A model generated the notes under the pieces. The model was not told the origin of the DNA. It saw only the letters and a program-made list of their open reading frames with translations, and ran no database searches. A stretch of 33,011 bases of DNA, taken from assembly GCF_002259405.1 (NCBI RefSeq), contig NZ_NPFW01000019.1, positions 1-33,011 of the forward strand, written 5' to 3'. Shown one piece after another: positions 7,441 to 18,794 of this stretch. The DNA comes from Rhodococcus sp. 14-2483-1-2. Its GTDB lineage: Bacteria; Actinomycetota; Actinomycetes; Mycobacteriales; Mycobacteriaceae. Within the stretch, counting starts at the first letter, position 1; the number at the start of each line of letters is the position of its first letter. Position numbers and translations under genes: made by a program.

Positions 7441-8858
7441 GCGCACATCCGGCAGGACCCAAGCATGCCGATGCCCCCTCGAAAGAGTCGATGTCCCATC
7501 GCCCGGCCGACGCGTCGGAGATGACGACGCTGCCCGAGCAGGTGTGGCCCCGCAACGCCGAGCGCGGGGAGGACGGAACCGTCCGTCTCGCCGGAGTGTC
7601 GGTCACCGATCTCGCGGAGCAGTACGGCACACCGCTGTTCGTCATCGACGAGGACGACTTCCGTTCGCGCTGCCGTGAGATGGCCGCCGCATTCGGGGCA
7701 CCCGAGCGAGTTCACTACGCCTCCAAGGCTTTCCTCTGCGGAGAGATCGCACGCTGGGTGGCCGACGAAGGGCTCTCACTCGACATCTGCTCCGGAGGCG
7801 AGCTGGCCATCGCGTTGGCTGCCGGATTCCCAGCCGACCGAATTGCCATGCACGGCAACAACAAATCGGTCGCCGAGCTCGAGGCGGGCGTGCGCGCAGG
7901 CGTCGAGCATGTGGTACTCGATTCCAACATCGAGATCGACCGTCTCGACGGCGTTGCCGGTGCGGCCGGTGTGGTGCAAGACGTTCTGATTCGCATCACA
8001 GTCGGTGTCGAGGCGCATACGCACGAGTTCATCGCCACCGCGCACGAGGATCAGAAGTTCGGCTTCTCGCTCGCCGACGGCTCGGCGCTCGAAGCTGTTC
8101 GTCGCGTGTTCGCCGCCGACAACCTTCGACTCGTCGGACTGCACAGTCATATCGGTTCGCAGATATTCGAGGTGGACGGCTTCGAGTTGGCAGCGCACAA
8201 GGTCATCGGGCTGCTGCGAGACATCGTCTCGGAGTTCGGCGTCGACAAGACGGCGCAGATCTCGACACTCGATCTCGGTGGCGGCATGGGTATTTCGTAC
8301 GTGCCGAGTGATGATCCGCCGCCGGTGGAGCAGCTCGCGGCGAAGCTGACCGCCATCGTGGAGACGGAGTCCGCTGCAGTGGGTCTACCGGTCCCGACGA
8401 TCGCCGTCGAGCCGGGCCGCGCCATCGCCGGACCGGGCACCGTCACGCTCTACGAGGTCGGCACGATCAAGGATGTCACCGTCGACAAGTCGACGCGCAG
8501 GCGCTACATCAGCGTCGACGGCGGCATGAGCGACAACATCCGAACCTCGCTGTACCAGGCCGAATACGACTGTCGGCTGGTCTCGCGCTCGAGCGATGCC
8601 GAGGCCGTCGTGGCTCGGGTGGTCGGAAAGCACTGCGAGAGCGGCGACATCGTCATCAAGAACACATGGATGCCGGCAGACGTCGGGCCGGGTGACCTGC
8701 TCGCGGTGGCGGCCACCGGGGCGTACTGCTACTCCATGTCCAGTCGCTACAACCTGCTGACGCGGCCCGCTGTGGTTGCGGTCAAGGATGGGCGATCGCG
8801 CCTGATCCTGCGGCGGGAAACCATCGAAGATCTGCTCAGCTTGGAGGTTCAGCCATGA
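7437..8858 (+). CDS. lysA: diaminopimelate decarboxylase
   Basis: A 473-residue fold-III PLP enzyme that decarboxylates meso-diaminopimelate to L-lysine, the last step of lysine synthesis. The PLP lysine is K97 in [27 protein letters not shown] and [10 protein letters not shown] are the other PLP and substrate loops, and [10 protein letters not shown] contains the active-site Cys contributed to the partner subunit. The GTG start at 7437 overlaps the argS stop (GTGA), is preceded by GGAG, and gives an N-terminus ([11 protein letters not shown]) like that of Rhodococcus LysA. The ATG of hom overlaps its stop. Supply of diaminopimelate links it also to peptidoglycan. Confidence 0.97.
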   Translation: MSAHPAGPKHADAPSKESMSHRPADASEMTTLPEQVWPRNAERGEDGTVRLAGVSVTDLAEQYGTPLFVIDEDDFRSRCREMAAAFGAPERVHYASKAFLCGEIARWVADEGLSLDICSGGELAIALAAGFPADRIAMHGNNKSVAELEAGVRAGVEHVVLDSNIEIDRLDGVAGAAGVVQDVLIRITVGVEAHTHEFIATAHEDQKFGFSLADGSALEAVRRVFAADNLRLVGLHSHIGSQIFEVDGFELAAHKVIGLLRDIVSEFGVDKTAQISTLDLGGGMGISYVPSDDPPPVEQLAAKLTAIVETESAAVGLPVPTIAVEPGRAIAGPGTVTLYEVGTIKDVTVDKSTRRRYISVDGGMSDNIRTSLYQAEYDCRLVSRSSDAEAVVARVVGKHCESGDIVIKNTWMPADVGPGDLLAVAATGAYCYSMSSRYNLLTRPAVVAVKDGRSRLILRRETIEDLLSLEVQP

Positions 8859-10152
8859 CATCGAAGCCGATAGGCGTCGCCGTACTCGGACTCGGAAACG
8901 TCGGCAGCGAGGTCGTTCGAATCCTCACCGAGAACGCCGAGGACTTCGAAGCGAGAATCGGTGCGCCACTGGAGATTCGGGGCATCGCTGTGCGTCGGGT
9001 CGACTGCGATCGTGGAGTTCCGGCCGAGCTGCTCACCGACGATCCGGCCGAGCTCGTCGGCCGCGACGACGTCGACATCGTCGTCGAGGTTCTCGGCGGC
9101 ATCGACATTCCCCGCAAGCTGGTGCTCTCTGCCCTGGAGAAGGGTAAGTCCGTCATCACGGCGAACAAGGCCCTGCTGGCCGAGTACACCGGAGAACTGG
9201 CCGACGCGGCCGAGAAGTCGCGTGCCGACCTGTATTTCGAGGCCGCCGTGGCCGGAGCAATTCCTGTGGTTCGCCCGCTGATGCAGTCCCTCGCGGGTGA
9301 CCGCGTGAACAAGGTCGCCGGCATCGTCAACGGCACCACCAACTTCATCCTCTCTGCCATGGACGAGACCGGCGCGGACTACGCCGAAACCCTCGCCGAG
9401 GCGGGGCGTCTGGGTTACGCCGAGGCCGACCCGACCGCCGACGTCGAAGGCTACGACGCTGCATCGAAGGCCGCCATCCTGGCGTCCATCGCGTTCCACA
9501 CGCGAGTCACTGCCGGTGACGTCTACCGCGAGGGCATCAGCAAGATCACCTCGGACGATCTCGAGACCGCGAAATCCCTCGACTGCACCATCAAGCTGCT
9601 GGCCATCTGCGAGCGGATCGTCACGCCCAAGGGTAAGGAGCGAATCTCCGCTCGGGTCTACCCCGCGCTCGTTCCGCTGAACCACCCGTTGGCATCGGTG
9701 AACGGTGCGTTCAACGCCGTGGTCGTCGAAGCAGAGGCTGCCGGACGCCTGATGTTCTACGGCCAGGGTGCAGGCGGTGCGCCGACCGCGTCCGCAGTAC
9801 TCGGCGATCTGGTGATGGCCGCTCGCAACAAGTTCTACGGCGGACGAGGCCCACTCGAATCCAAGTACGCCAAGCTCAAGGTGGCCCCCATGGGTGACAT
9901 CCTCACTCGCTACTACGTCAGCATGCAGGTGGCGGACAAGCCCGGCGTTCTCGCCACCGTTGCGGCCGAATTCTCCAAGCGCGACGTCAGCATCTCCACG
10001 GTGCGTCAGCAGGGCTCGGGTGACGGAGCCAGGCTCGTCGTCGTCACCCACCTCGCGGCCGACTCCGCACTGTCCGACACCGTTGCATCCCTCGAGCAGC
10101 TCGACGTCGTCGTTCACGTCGCCAGCGTTCTCCGATTGGAAGGCACCACCGT

Positions 10153-10156
<4 letters not shown>
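8855..10156 (+). CDS. hom: homoserine dehydrogenase
   Basis: A 433-residue enzyme that reduces aspartate semialdehyde to homoserine with NAD(P)H, the branch towards threonine, methionine and isoleucine. The N-terminal Rossmann motif is [10 protein letters not shown] (residues 8-17); [14 protein letters not shown] and [21 protein letters not shown] belong to the catalytic domain. A C-terminal ACT domain (about 350-430, [21 protein letters not shown]) is the expected threonine feedback site. It is monofunctional, with no aspartokinase fusion. The start is fixed by the ATGA overlap with lysA and a GGAGG seven to eight bases upstream; its own stop overlaps thrC in the same way. Confidence 0.97.
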
Positions 10157-12172
<2,016 letters not shown>

Positions 12173-12192
12173 CAAACGCGTCAGTAGGGTTC

Positions 12193-12221
12193 TTGCCGAG
12201 TGGGGACAACGGCGCTATGGT
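12193..12221 (+). promoter_or_regulatory. rho promoter
   Basis: TTGCCG (12193-12198) and TATGGT (12216-12221) are separated by 17 bp and give a good housekeeping sigma-factor promoter between thrB and rho. The inferred transcription start near 12228 leaves a leader of about 250 nt before the rho GTG. Confidence 0.65.
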
Positions 12222-12481
12222 GAACCCTGTCCGTACATCGTGCGCTTCAGACGCCGGTTTCGTCAGGGCAATCAGGTCGCTGTATTCGGGGGATTCAAAC
12301 GTCCGAGTGATGTGACGCTCCTGACTCGATCCTCCCCGTGGTTCTCTGCGGTCTCGGATCGATGGTGTCGTCGACGGAGTGCGTCGAACATGAACGGCAA
12401 TATCCGAGCTCGGCAGAACGCCGAACTGCGGAACGAACCCTCGGCTGCGCATCGAGCGAGCGAGGGAAGGAAAGGACCTCC
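12222..12481 (+). other. long 5' leader of rho
   Basis: About 260 bp between the candidate promoter and the rho start hold no credible ORF or known riboswitch. A leader of this size is in line with the autoregulation by premature termination known for rho in several bacteria, but no specific attenuator could be identified by eye. It ends in GGAAAGGACCTCC, which supplies the ribosome-binding site. Confidence 0.45.
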
Positions 12482-14614
12482 GTGACCGATACGGAACTTA
12501 TCTCTGCGCCCGAAACGTCACGCCGACGTGCCGGCCTGTCCGGAATGGTTCTCACCGAGCTGCGCAGCCTCGCTGGTGAACTCGGCATCAAGAGCGTTTC
12601 CGGTATGCGCAAGGGCGATCTGATCGCTGCGATCTCCGAGCGGCAATCGGGCAGCGCACCGGCCAAGTCGGACGCACCGAAGTCGGACGCACCGAAGTCC
12701 GACGCACCCAGGTCGCGTCGCGCCGCTGCATCCGCGCCCGCCGTCGAAGATCGGCCTGCAGCCGAGGCGGCACCGAAGCAGTCGGCTCCCGAAGCGCCGT
12801 CCTCGGACGCCCCCGCGGCGCAGTCGGGCGATTCTGCCGATGCGGCTCCCGAGACGGGTCGCCGGACACGCGGCCGTCGTGCCGCAGGTCGTCGCGCCGG
12901 TGCTCCCGATCAACTCCCACTCGACGACAGCAACGATTCGGCCGGATCCGCTCCCGCGGCGGCCGATTCGCCCGCAGCCGCGCCGCAGACGGAGAAGCCG
13001 GACGAGACCGGCGACAACGCCGCCACCGAGCGCCCGCGCCGTAGCCGCGGCGAACGCAACCGCCAGGACGGGTCGGAACGCGAACCGCGTGACGCCGACG
13101 GCACCCGCGACAACGCGAGCCGCGACTCCGGAAACCGCAATCAGGGCGACCGGGACGGCTCCAACCGCGAGAACGGCAACCGTGACAACGGAAACCGCAA
13201 TCAGGGCGACCGGGACAACTCCAACCGGGACAGCGGCGGTCGCAATCAGGGCGGTCGCAATCGCAACCAGGGCGACGGTCGCAACGACAACCGCAACGAG
13301 GATCGCAACAACGGTCCGCGTGACAACCGCGACAACAACCAGGACGACGACGGTGAAGGCCGCGGACGCCGGGGACGTCGGTTCCGCGAACGTCGTCGCG
13401 GACGTGACCGTGGCGAAGGCAACGAGGGTGGCGGTGGCCGCGAGCGCGACACCGAGATTCGCGAAGACGATGTTCTGCAGCCGGTAGCCGGCATCCTCGA
13501 CGTCCTCGACAACTACGCGTTCGTCCGCACCTCCGGCTACCTCGCCGGACCCAACGACGTCTACGTCTCGATGAACCTCGTCCGCAAGAACGGCCTTCGA
13601 CGCGGCGACGCGGTGACCGGCGCGGTTCGAGTGGCACGCGAAGGTGAGCAGTCGAGCCAGCGGCAGAAGTTCAACCCGCTCGTGCGTCTGGACACCGTCA
13701 ACGGGGGAGAGGTCGAGGCCGCGCGCAAGCGTCCGGAATTCGGCAAGCTCACCCCGCTGTACCCCAATCAGCGACTGCGCCTCGAGACGCAGCAGAACAT
13801 CCTGACCACGCGCATCATCGACCTGGTGATGCCGATCGGCAAGGGTCAGCGCGCGCTCATCGTCAGCCCGCCGAAGGCTGGTAAGACAAGCGTTCTGCAG
13901 GCCATCGCCAACGCGATCGCCATCAACAATCCCGAGTGCTACCTGATGGTCATCCTCGTCGACGAGCGTCCCGAGGAAGTGACGGACATGCAGCGCTCCG
14001 TCAAGGGCGAGGTCATCGCGTCGACGTTCGACCGGCCGCCGGGCGACCACACCGCGGTGGCCGAGTTGGCGATCGAGCGGGCGAAGCGTCTGGTCGAAGC
14101 CGGCCAGGACGTGGTGGTTCTGCTCGACTCGATCACCCGTCTGGGACGCGCGTACAACAACAGCTCGCCCGCATCGGGCCGAATCCTGTCCGGTGGTGTC
14201 GACTCGACGGCTCTGTACCCGCCGAAACGATTCCTCGGCGCGGCTCGAAACATCGAGCACGGTGGATCGTTGACGATCATCGCCACGGCCATGGTCGAAA
14301 CCGGATCCACCGGCGATACCGTGATCTTCGAGGAGTTCAAGGGCACCGGTAACGCCGAGCTCAAGCTCGATCGCAAGATTGCCGAACGCCGCGTGTTCCC
14401 GGCAGTGGACATCAACCCGTCGAGCACCCGTCACGACGAGTTGCTCCTCGCTCCCGACGAGGCTGCCGTTGTGCACAAGCTGCGGCGCGTGTTGTCCGGA
14501 CTGGACTCGCATCAGGCCATCGACCTGCTGGTCGACCGCCTGAAGAAGAGCAAGAACAACCTCGAGTTCCTGATGGAAGTCTCCAAGACTGCGCCGGGCG
14601 GGACGAACGACTGA
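12482..14614 (+). CDS. rho: transcription termination factor Rho, with large disordered insert
   Basis: A 710-residue hexameric RNA helicase-translocase, against 419 residues in E. coli. Order: Rho N-terminal helical domain (about 14-57, [29 protein letters not shown]); a low-complexity region (about 57-325), first Ala/Pro/Ser/Asp-rich then Asn/Arg/Asp/Gly-rich; the cold-shock RNA-binding domain (about 328-400, [19 protein letters not shown]); and the RecA-like ATPase with Walker A PPKAGKTS (about 463-470), Walker [11 protein letters not shown] and the Q-loop region. The insert is typical in kind for actinobacterial Rho, where it binds RNA and relaxes sequence requirements, but here it is very long and repetitive. 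GTG start with AAAGGA upstream. A hairpin follows the gene. Confidence 0.97.
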   Translation: MTDTELISAPETSRRRAGLSGMVLTELRSLAGELGIKSVSGMRKGDLIAAISERQSGSAPAKSDAPKSDAPKSDAPRSRRAAASAPAVEDRPAAEAAPKQSAPEAPSSDAPAAQSGDSADAAPETGRRTRGRRAAGRRAGAPDQLPLDDSNDSAGSAPAAADSPAAAPQTEKPDETGDNAATERPRRSRGERNRQDGSEREPRDADGTRDNASRDSGNRNQGDRDGSNRENGNRDNGNRNQGDRDNSNRDSGGRNQGGRNRNQGDGRNDNRNEDRNNGPRDNRDNNQDDDGEGRGRRGRRFRERRRGRDRGEGNEGGGGRERDTEIREDDVLQPVAGILDVLDNYAFVRTSGYLAGPNDVYVSMNLVRKNGLRRGDAVTGAVRVAREGEQSSQRQKFNPLVRLDTVNGGEVEAARKRPEFGKLTPLYPNQRLRLETQQNILTTRIIDLVMPIGKGQRALIVSPPKAGKTSVLQAIANAIAINNPECYLMVILVDERPEEVTDMQRSVKGEVIASTFDRPPGDHTAVAELAIERAKRLVEAGQDVVVLLDSITRLGRAYNNSSPASGRILSGGVDSTALYPPKRFLGAARNIEHGGSLTIIATAMVETGSTGDTVIFEEFKGTGNAELKLDRKIAERRVFPAVDINPSSTRHDELLLAPDEAAVVHKLRRVLSGLDSHQAIDLLVDRLKKSKNNLEFLMEVSKTAPGGTND
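12665..12709 (+). repeat. three tandem 15-bp repeats inside rho
   Basis: Units at 12665-12679, 12680-12694 and 12695-12709 are near identical and encode KSDAP three times. They sit in the Ala/Pro/Ser-rich part of the insert and are a likely site of length variation by slippage. Confidence 0.9.
13130..13249 (+). repeat. two 60-bp tandem repeats in the Rho insert
   Basis: Units 13130-13189 and 13190-13249 share their first 27 bases exactly and diverge later. They encode 20-residue blocks starting GNRNQGDRD (Rho residues 217-236 and 237-256). Shorter NQGxR and DNxN echoes continue to about 13340, showing growth of the Asn/Arg/Asp region by duplication. Confidence 0.85.
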
Positions 14615-14617
14615 CAG

Positions 14618-14648
14618 TTGTTCTCCGGATCTTTCGTCCGGGGAACAA
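14618..14648 (+). terminator. hairpin after rho
   Basis: A 12-bp stem (14618-14629 with 14637-14648, one G-U pair) and seven-base loop begin three bases after the rho stop. No U-tract follows. Likely terminator or 3' end stabiliser. Confidence 0.65.
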
Positions 14649-14699
14649 GCCGACAGGTGCGCGCGTTGTAAGCATCTGTCGGCACAGAAGTACCGGCGA

Positions 14700-14730
14700 T
14701 TAGCAGGTCAGATGCACGCTCTGGCATAAT
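14700..14730 (+). promoter_or_regulatory. candidate rpmE promoter
   Basis: CATAAT at 14725-14730 is a good -10. The best -35 is TTAGCA at 14700-14705 with a long 19-bp spacer. The inferred start near 14737 leaves about 76 nt of leader before rpmE. Confidence 0.42.
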
Positions 14731-14812
14731 CAACGGCCGAGTCCGGTTCCGGTTCACGTCTTCGATCGGCGAAGACGACCCGGCGACCACTAGAGAGAAC
14801 GGTAAGGACACC

Positions 14813-15046
14813 ATGAAGGCAGGAATTCACCCCGACTACACACTGACGACAGTCGTCTGTGGTTGCGGCAATACTTTCGAGACCCGAAGCACCACCGACA
14901 AAGAGCGCATCAGCGTCGAGGTCTGCTCGCAGTGCCACCCCTTCTACACCGGCAAGCAGAAGATTCTCGACACCGGCGGCCGCGTCGCTCGCTTCGAGGC
15001 TCGCTACGGCAAGCGCGCCGGTAAGAAGGCCGACGCAGACAGCTAG
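14813..15046 (+). CDS. rpmE: 50S ribosomal protein L31 (zinc-binding form)
   Basis: A 77-residue L31 that bridges the ribosomal subunits. It keeps the four zinc cysteines of the C+ type, C16 and C18 in VVCGCGN and C38 and C41 in VCSQCHPF, followed by the family signature [18 protein letters not shown] and a basic tail. Actinobacteria usually carry a second, cysteine-less L31 elsewhere that replaces this one under zinc starvation; the intact cysteines predict this copy is the zinc-replete form. AAGGACACC precedes the ATG. It stands as its own unit, with a candidate promoter upstream and a strong intrinsic terminator directly after. Confidence 0.97.
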   Translation: MKAGIHPDYTLTTVVCGCGNTFETRSTTDKERISVEVCSQCHPFYTGKQKILDTGGRVARFEARYGKRAGKKADADS

Positions 15047-15053
15047 CTGTTTC

Positions 15054-15098
15054 GCCGACGCCCGTCCTGTGTATCACAGGACGGGCGTCGGCTTTTTT
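15054..15098 (+). terminator. intrinsic terminator after rpmE
   Basis: A perfect 18-bp stem (15054-15071 with 15075-15092), three-base TAT loop, then TTTTTT (15093-15098). It is the one classical U-tract terminator in the window and separates rpmE from prfA, so prfA needs its own promoter or read-through. Confidence 0.96.
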
Positions 15099-15143
15099 GT
15101 GTCCACATCCAGTTGCACCGGCGTTCGAGAGTGAGTCATCAAC

Positions 15144-16220
15144 ATGGCGAGAACAGACAAGCCTTCGGCCATCGACGACATCCTCGCCGAACACTCCGGG
15201 CTCGAGCAGCAACTCGCCGATCCAGCTCTGCACAACGATCCCTCGGCTGCCCGCAGAGCAGGCAAGAGATTCGCCGAACTGGCCCCCATCATGTCCGCGC
15301 ACACCAAGCTGACTTCCGCGCAGGACGACCTCGAAGCCGCGCGTGAGTTGGCGGCCGACGATTCGTCGTTCGCGTCCGAGATTCCCGACCTCGAGGCGAC
15401 GGTGGTGCAGCTCGAGCAGACTCTGACCGACTTGCTGGCTCCCCGTGACCCGCACGACGGCGACGACATCGTGATGGAGGTCAAGTCGGGTGAGGGCGGC
15501 GAGGAATCGGCGCTCTTCGCGGCCGATCTCGCACGGATGTACGTGCGCTACGCGGAACGCCGTGGATGGCGTGTCGAGGTTCTCGACGCCAACGTCTCGG
15601 ACCTCGGCGGATACAAGGACGCGACGCTGTCGATCAAGACCAAGGATCCTCTCGACGGCGTGTGGGCGCGGTTGAAGTTCGAGGGCGGCGTCCACCGCGT
15701 GCAGCGGGTGCCGGTCACCGAATCGCAGGGACGCGTGCACACCTCTGCGGCCGGAATCCTGGTGTATCCCGAACCGGACGAGGTCGAAGAGGTTCAGATC
15801 GACGAGACCGATCTGCGCATCGACGTGTATCGCTCATCCGGCAAGGGCGGCCAGGGCGTCAACACCACCGACTCCGCAGTCCGGCTCACGCACCTTCCCA
15901 CGGGCATCGTGGTCACCTGCCAGAACGAGCGCTCGCAGCTGCAGAACAAGGCGCGTGCGATGCAGGTTCTCGCCGCTCGCCTGCAGGCGGCCGCAGAGGA
16001 AGCGGCCAACGAAGAGGCCTCGGCCGGACGAGCCAGCCAGGTGCGTACCGTCGACCGCTCGGAGCGGATCAGAACCTACAACTTCCCCGAGAACCGCATC
16101 ACGGACCACCGCATCGGGTTCAAGGCGCACAACCTCGACGCCCTGCTCGACGGCGAAATGGATGCGTTGCTCGACGCGCTGGCCAAGGCGGACCGCGACG
16201 CGCGCATGCAAGCAGAGTAG
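15144..16220 (+). CDS. prfA: peptide chain release factor 1
   Basis: A 358-residue class I release factor that recognises UAA and UAG and triggers peptidyl-tRNA hydrolysis. The GGQ catalytic motif is at residues 235-237 ([17 protein letters not shown]), and PVT at 190-192 ([14 protein letters not shown]) occupies the RF1 PxT anticodon-tripeptide position rather than the SPF of RF2. Length is normal. GAGAGTGAG lies upstream of the ATG. In related genomes prmC, which methylates the Gln of GGQ, follows directly; here a SHOCT-domain gene intervenes. Confidence 0.97.
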   Translation: MARTDKPSAIDDILAEHSGLEQQLADPALHNDPSAARRAGKRFAELAPIMSAHTKLTSAQDDLEAARELAADDSSFASEIPDLEATVVQLEQTLTDLLAPRDPHDGDDIVMEVKSGEGGEESALFAADLARMYVRYAERRGWRVEVLDANVSDLGGYKDATLSIKTKDPLDGVWARLKFEGGVHRVQRVPVTESQGRVHTSAAGILVYPEPDEVEEVQIDETDLRIDVYRSSGKGGQGVNTTDSAVRLTHLPTGIVVTCQNERSQLQNKARAMQVLAARLQAAAEEAANEEASAGRASQVRTVDRSERIRTYNFPENRITDHRIGFKAHNLDALLDGEMDALLDALAKADRDARMQAE

Positions 16221-16250
16221 CTGCGGCACAGAGCTTTACAGATTTCGCCG

Positions 16251-16279
16251 GGCTTATTCACCGATCGGTGCGATACCCT
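16251..16279 (+). promoter_or_regulatory. candidate promoter with palindromic operator for the SHOCT gene
   Basis: A perfect 12-bp palindrome, CACCGATCGGTG, occupies 16259-16270 in the 106-bp gap after prfA. TACCCT at 16274-16279 fits an actinobacterial -10, and a weak -35 (GGCTTA, 16251-16256) lies 17 bp upstream, so the palindrome falls in the spacer, where a bound repressor would block RNA polymerase. The geometry is seen; repressor binding is inferred. Confidence 0.45.
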
Positions 16280-16326
16280 GGCGGCCAGGTTCGACCCCGT
16301 AACAGCGCCCGAGAGGCACACCAGAC

Positions 16327-17145
16327 ATGAACCAGGCCCTGACTCCCGCAGGCGAGAACGCCGTGTCCGAGCTGTCGTCGCGCTACGGCGTCTCGACCGA
16401 TGCCGTCCGCACGATGCTCGATGCCGTCAACAACGGCCGCGGCACCATGGCTCAGTTCAACATCCCTGAGCTCGGCGGCAGTGGGCAGTGGATGCGCGGC
16501 GGAATGACCATGGTGGGCAACATGTTCGATCACGGACTCAAGAGCCGGGTCGACGGCCTCTGTCGAGACCTGTCTGCAGTGCTGGCGCAGCATCAGGTGT
16601 ACCCGCCCAGAGAAACCGGTGGCAGCTCGTTCGGTGGCAACTCGTACGGCGGCGGCTCGTGGTGGCCGTCGGAACTCGGTGCGCCGAGCTCGAGCGGTGG
16701 TCAGAACGGGTCGCAGTACGCGGTGTTCCCGGGATCTCGACGCCTCGCCGTGTCGGCAGGCGGTGAACTGGCCGTCTACGACACTCTCGATCACTCCATC
16801 GGCGGAGTCCAGCAACAGCAGGGCGGTGGACCGGGCTCGCTCGAGTTCACCAGCCAGTACGGCACGTTCACCGCAGGCAGCCTGCCTCGCGTCGACCAAC
16901 CGTCGAGCGGAACGAACTCGCAGAACCGGTCGACGCCGCAATCCGCTCCGCAGACCTACGCGCAACCGTCCTCGTCTCAGCAGTCTCCGCAGTCCTCGAA
17001 CCAGTCGCCTCGGAGCAACCCGTCAGGCGTGGACATCTCCGACATCACGGCGGCGATCGAGGCTCTCGCAGGTCTGCACGCGAAGGGCTTCCTCACCGAC
17101 GACGAGTTCTACGCCAAGAAGTCGGAGTTGCTGGGACGCGTGTGA
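16327..17145 (+). CDS. SHOCT-domain protein of unknown function
   Basis: A 272-residue soluble protein. The N-terminal domain (about 1-95) contains LSSRYGVSTDAVRTMLDAV, GTMAQFNIPELGGSGQWMRGG and DHGLKSRVDGLCRDL. Gly/Ser-rich and then Gln/Ser/Pro-rich linkers follow (about 97-240), with a small ordered stretch around AVFPGSRRLAVSAGGELAVYDTLDH. The C-terminus (about 242-272) is a SHOCT domain, ITAAIEALAGLHAKGFLTDDEFYAKKSELLGR, which is commonly an oligomerisation or interaction module. I associate this N-terminal pattern mainly with proteobacterial SHOCT proteins, so acquisition by transfer is possible. It is not expected between prfA and prmC. GAGAGG lies upstream of the ATG. No enzymatic residues are apparent. 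Confidence 0.82.
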   Translation: MNQALTPAGENAVSELSSRYGVSTDAVRTMLDAVNNGRGTMAQFNIPELGGSGQWMRGGMTMVGNMFDHGLKSRVDGLCRDLSAVLAQHQVYPPRETGGSSFGGNSYGGGSWWPSELGAPSSSGGQNGSQYAVFPGSRRLAVSAGGELAVYDTLDHSIGGVQQQQGGGPGSLEFTSQYGTFTAGSLPRVDQPSSGTNSQNRSTPQSAPQTYAQPSSSQQSPQSSNQSPRSNPSGVDISDITAAIEALAGLHAKGFLTDDEFYAKKSELLGRV

Positions 17146-17179
17146 CCGGGTTGTCGGTGGCTCGTGGCAGTCTGTACGG

Positions 17180-18064
17180 GTGAGCCGCAAGCCGTTACGT
17201 CTGGCCATCCTCGAAGCAACGTCGATGCTCGATGCTGCCGGTGTGCCGAGCCCGCGGGTCGATGCGGAACTGCTCGCTGCACACCTCGTCGGCGTGGACC
17301 GCGGCCGTCTCGGTCTGGTTCCTCTCGTCGAACCCGAGGTTGTCGAGGCGTACTTCCGAACCGTCGAGCAGCGCGCGAAACGCATTCCGCTGCAATACAT
17401 CACGGGAACGACCTCGCTGGGCAACATCGACGTCGAAGTGGGGCCGGGCGTGTTCGTGCCCCGGCCGGAAACCGAATTGTTGTTGGCCTGGGCTCTGGCG
17501 TTCCTCGAGAACGTCGACCACCACCCGCCGGTGATTCTCGATCTGTGCACGGGCTCGGGCGCATTGGCACTGGCGATCGCCAACGCTCGGCCGGACGCCG
17601 TCGTCCATGCCGTCGAGCTCGACCCGTCGGCATTGGCGTGGGCTCGGCGCAATGCGGACTTGCGCAGCGGCCACGGCGATACCCCGATCACACTGCACCA
17701 CGGCGATGTCACGGCTCGAGATCTGTTGACCGAACTCGACGGTGCAGTCGACATGATCGTCGCCAACCCGCCCTACATTCCGGAGGGGGCAGACCTCGAT
17801 CCCGAGGTGATCGATCACGATCCGCACATGGCGCTGTTCGGCGGTTCGGACGGCCTGTCGGTCATCGAACCGATGATCGGCAACATCGCCCGTTGGCTTC
17901 GGATCGGCGGCGGCGTCGCCATCGAACACGACGACTCCAATGGCAGCGAGGTGGCGGCATTGCTGTCTCGGCGACGCGTGTTCACCGAGGTCACCGCGCA
18001 TCCGGATCTGGCGGGTAGGCCCCGGTTCGTCGTTGCAGCACGGGCACAGCCGGTCCAGGCCTGA
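17180..18064 (+). CDS. prmC: peptide chain release factor N5-glutamine methyltransferase
   Basis: A 294-residue SAM-dependent enzyme (HemK) that methylates the GGQ glutamine of release factors. An N-terminal helical RF-binding domain (about 1-90, ending in RIPLQYITGTTSLGNIDVEVGPGVFVPRPETE) precedes the Rossmann domain with SAM motif ILDLCTGSGALALAIA and the glutamine-binding NPPY at residues 196-199. GTG at 17180 is the only suitable in-frame start giving the family N-terminus; no Shine-Dalgarno is obvious, so translation may depend on coupling with the SHOCT gene 34 bp upstream or on another transcript. Its product is the modifier of PrfA encoded two genes earlier. Confidence 0.95.
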   Translation: MSRKPLRLAILEATSMLDAAGVPSPRVDAELLAAHLVGVDRGRLGLVPLVEPEVVEAYFRTVEQRAKRIPLQYITGTTSLGNIDVEVGPGVFVPRPETELLLAWALAFLENVDHHPPVILDLCTGSGALALAIANARPDAVVHAVELDPSALAWARRNADLRSGHGDTPITLHHGDVTARDLLTELDGAVDMIVANPPYIPEGADLDPEVIDHDPHMALFGGSDGLSVIEPMIGNIARWLRIGGGVAIEHDDSNGSEVAALLSRRRVFTEVTAHPDLAGRPRFVVAARAQPVQA

Positions 18065-18130
18065 CGACGGGAACGGCAGGCGGGCGACACCTGACATCAC
18101 TTCGTTATCGAAGGTGGAAGGATAGGTGCC

Positions 18131-18793
18131 GTGAGTACCGTCTACGACTGCCGTGAAGCCGACGCGCGCGCTGCCGGATTGACCGCTGCCCGCGGTGCCC
18201 TCAAGTCCGGCCGACTCGTCGTCATGCCGACCGACACCCTGTACGGGATCGCCGCCGATGCATTCGACGGCAGCGCTGTCACGGATCTGCTGCGGGCCAA
18301 GGGCAGGGGACGCGATATGCCGGTTCCCGTGCTCGTCGGTTCGTGGAACACCATCGACGGCCTGGTCCAGAGTGTCCGGCCACGCACCCGAGACCTGATA
18401 CGCGCCTTCTGGCCCGGTGCACTGAGCATCGTCGTGCAGCAGGCTCCATCCCTGGCCTGGGATCTGGGCGATGCTCAGGGCACCGTGATGTTGCGGATGC
18501 CGCTGCACCCGGTTGCGCTCGAGCTGTTGCGCGAGGTCGGCCCGCTCGCGGTGTCCAGTGCCAACATCTCCGGCAGTCCACCCGCCACCACCGTCACGGA
18601 GGCTCGGGATCAACTCGGCGGCTCGGCCGCGGTCTACCTGGACGGGGGACCGGCCGATCACGCGGTGGCGTCGACCATCGTCGATCTGACGAGCGATCGA
18701 GCACGAATTCTGCGGGTCGGTGCCATTCCCACCGAGAAGATTGCCGAGGTTCTCGGTGTCACCGCCGAAAGCCTGGTCCCGGGAGCGTCCTGA
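18131..18793 (+). CDS. tsaC: L-threonylcarbamoyladenylate synthase (YrdC/Sua5 family)
   Basis: A 220-residue YrdC-fold enzyme that makes threonylcarbamoyl-AMP from threonine, bicarbonate and ATP, the first step to t6A37 in tRNAs reading ANN codons. Landmarks are VVMPTDTLYGIAADA, RAKGRGRDMPVPVLVGS, FWPGALSIVV and GPLAVSSANISGSPPATT. It has the YrdC domain only, without the Sua5 C-terminal domain. GTG start with GGAAGGA nine bases upstream. The placement between prmC and wecA is the conserved order of this group, where the gene is often labelled sua5. Confidence 0.94.
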   Translation: MSTVYDCREADARAAGLTAARGALKSGRLVVMPTDTLYGIAADAFDGSAVTDLLRAKGRGRDMPVPVLVGSWNTIDGLVQSVRPRTRDLIRAFWPGALSIVVQQAPSLAWDLGDAQGTVMLRMPLHPVALELLREVGPLAVSSANISGSPPATTVTEARDQLGGSAAVYLDGGPADHAVASTIVDLTSDRARILRVGAIPTEKIAEVLGVTAESLVPGAS

Positions 18794-18794
18794 C

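Noticed and set aside
13130..13340. Repeats in rho considered as a CRISPR-like array
   Set aside because: Units are in frame, contiguous, imperfect and code for a low-complexity protein; there are no unique spacers or cas genes.
12518..14512. 664-codon open frame antisense to rho
   Set aside because: A shadow of the rho codon pattern; the apparent V/A-rich protein comes from the repeat region read backwards.
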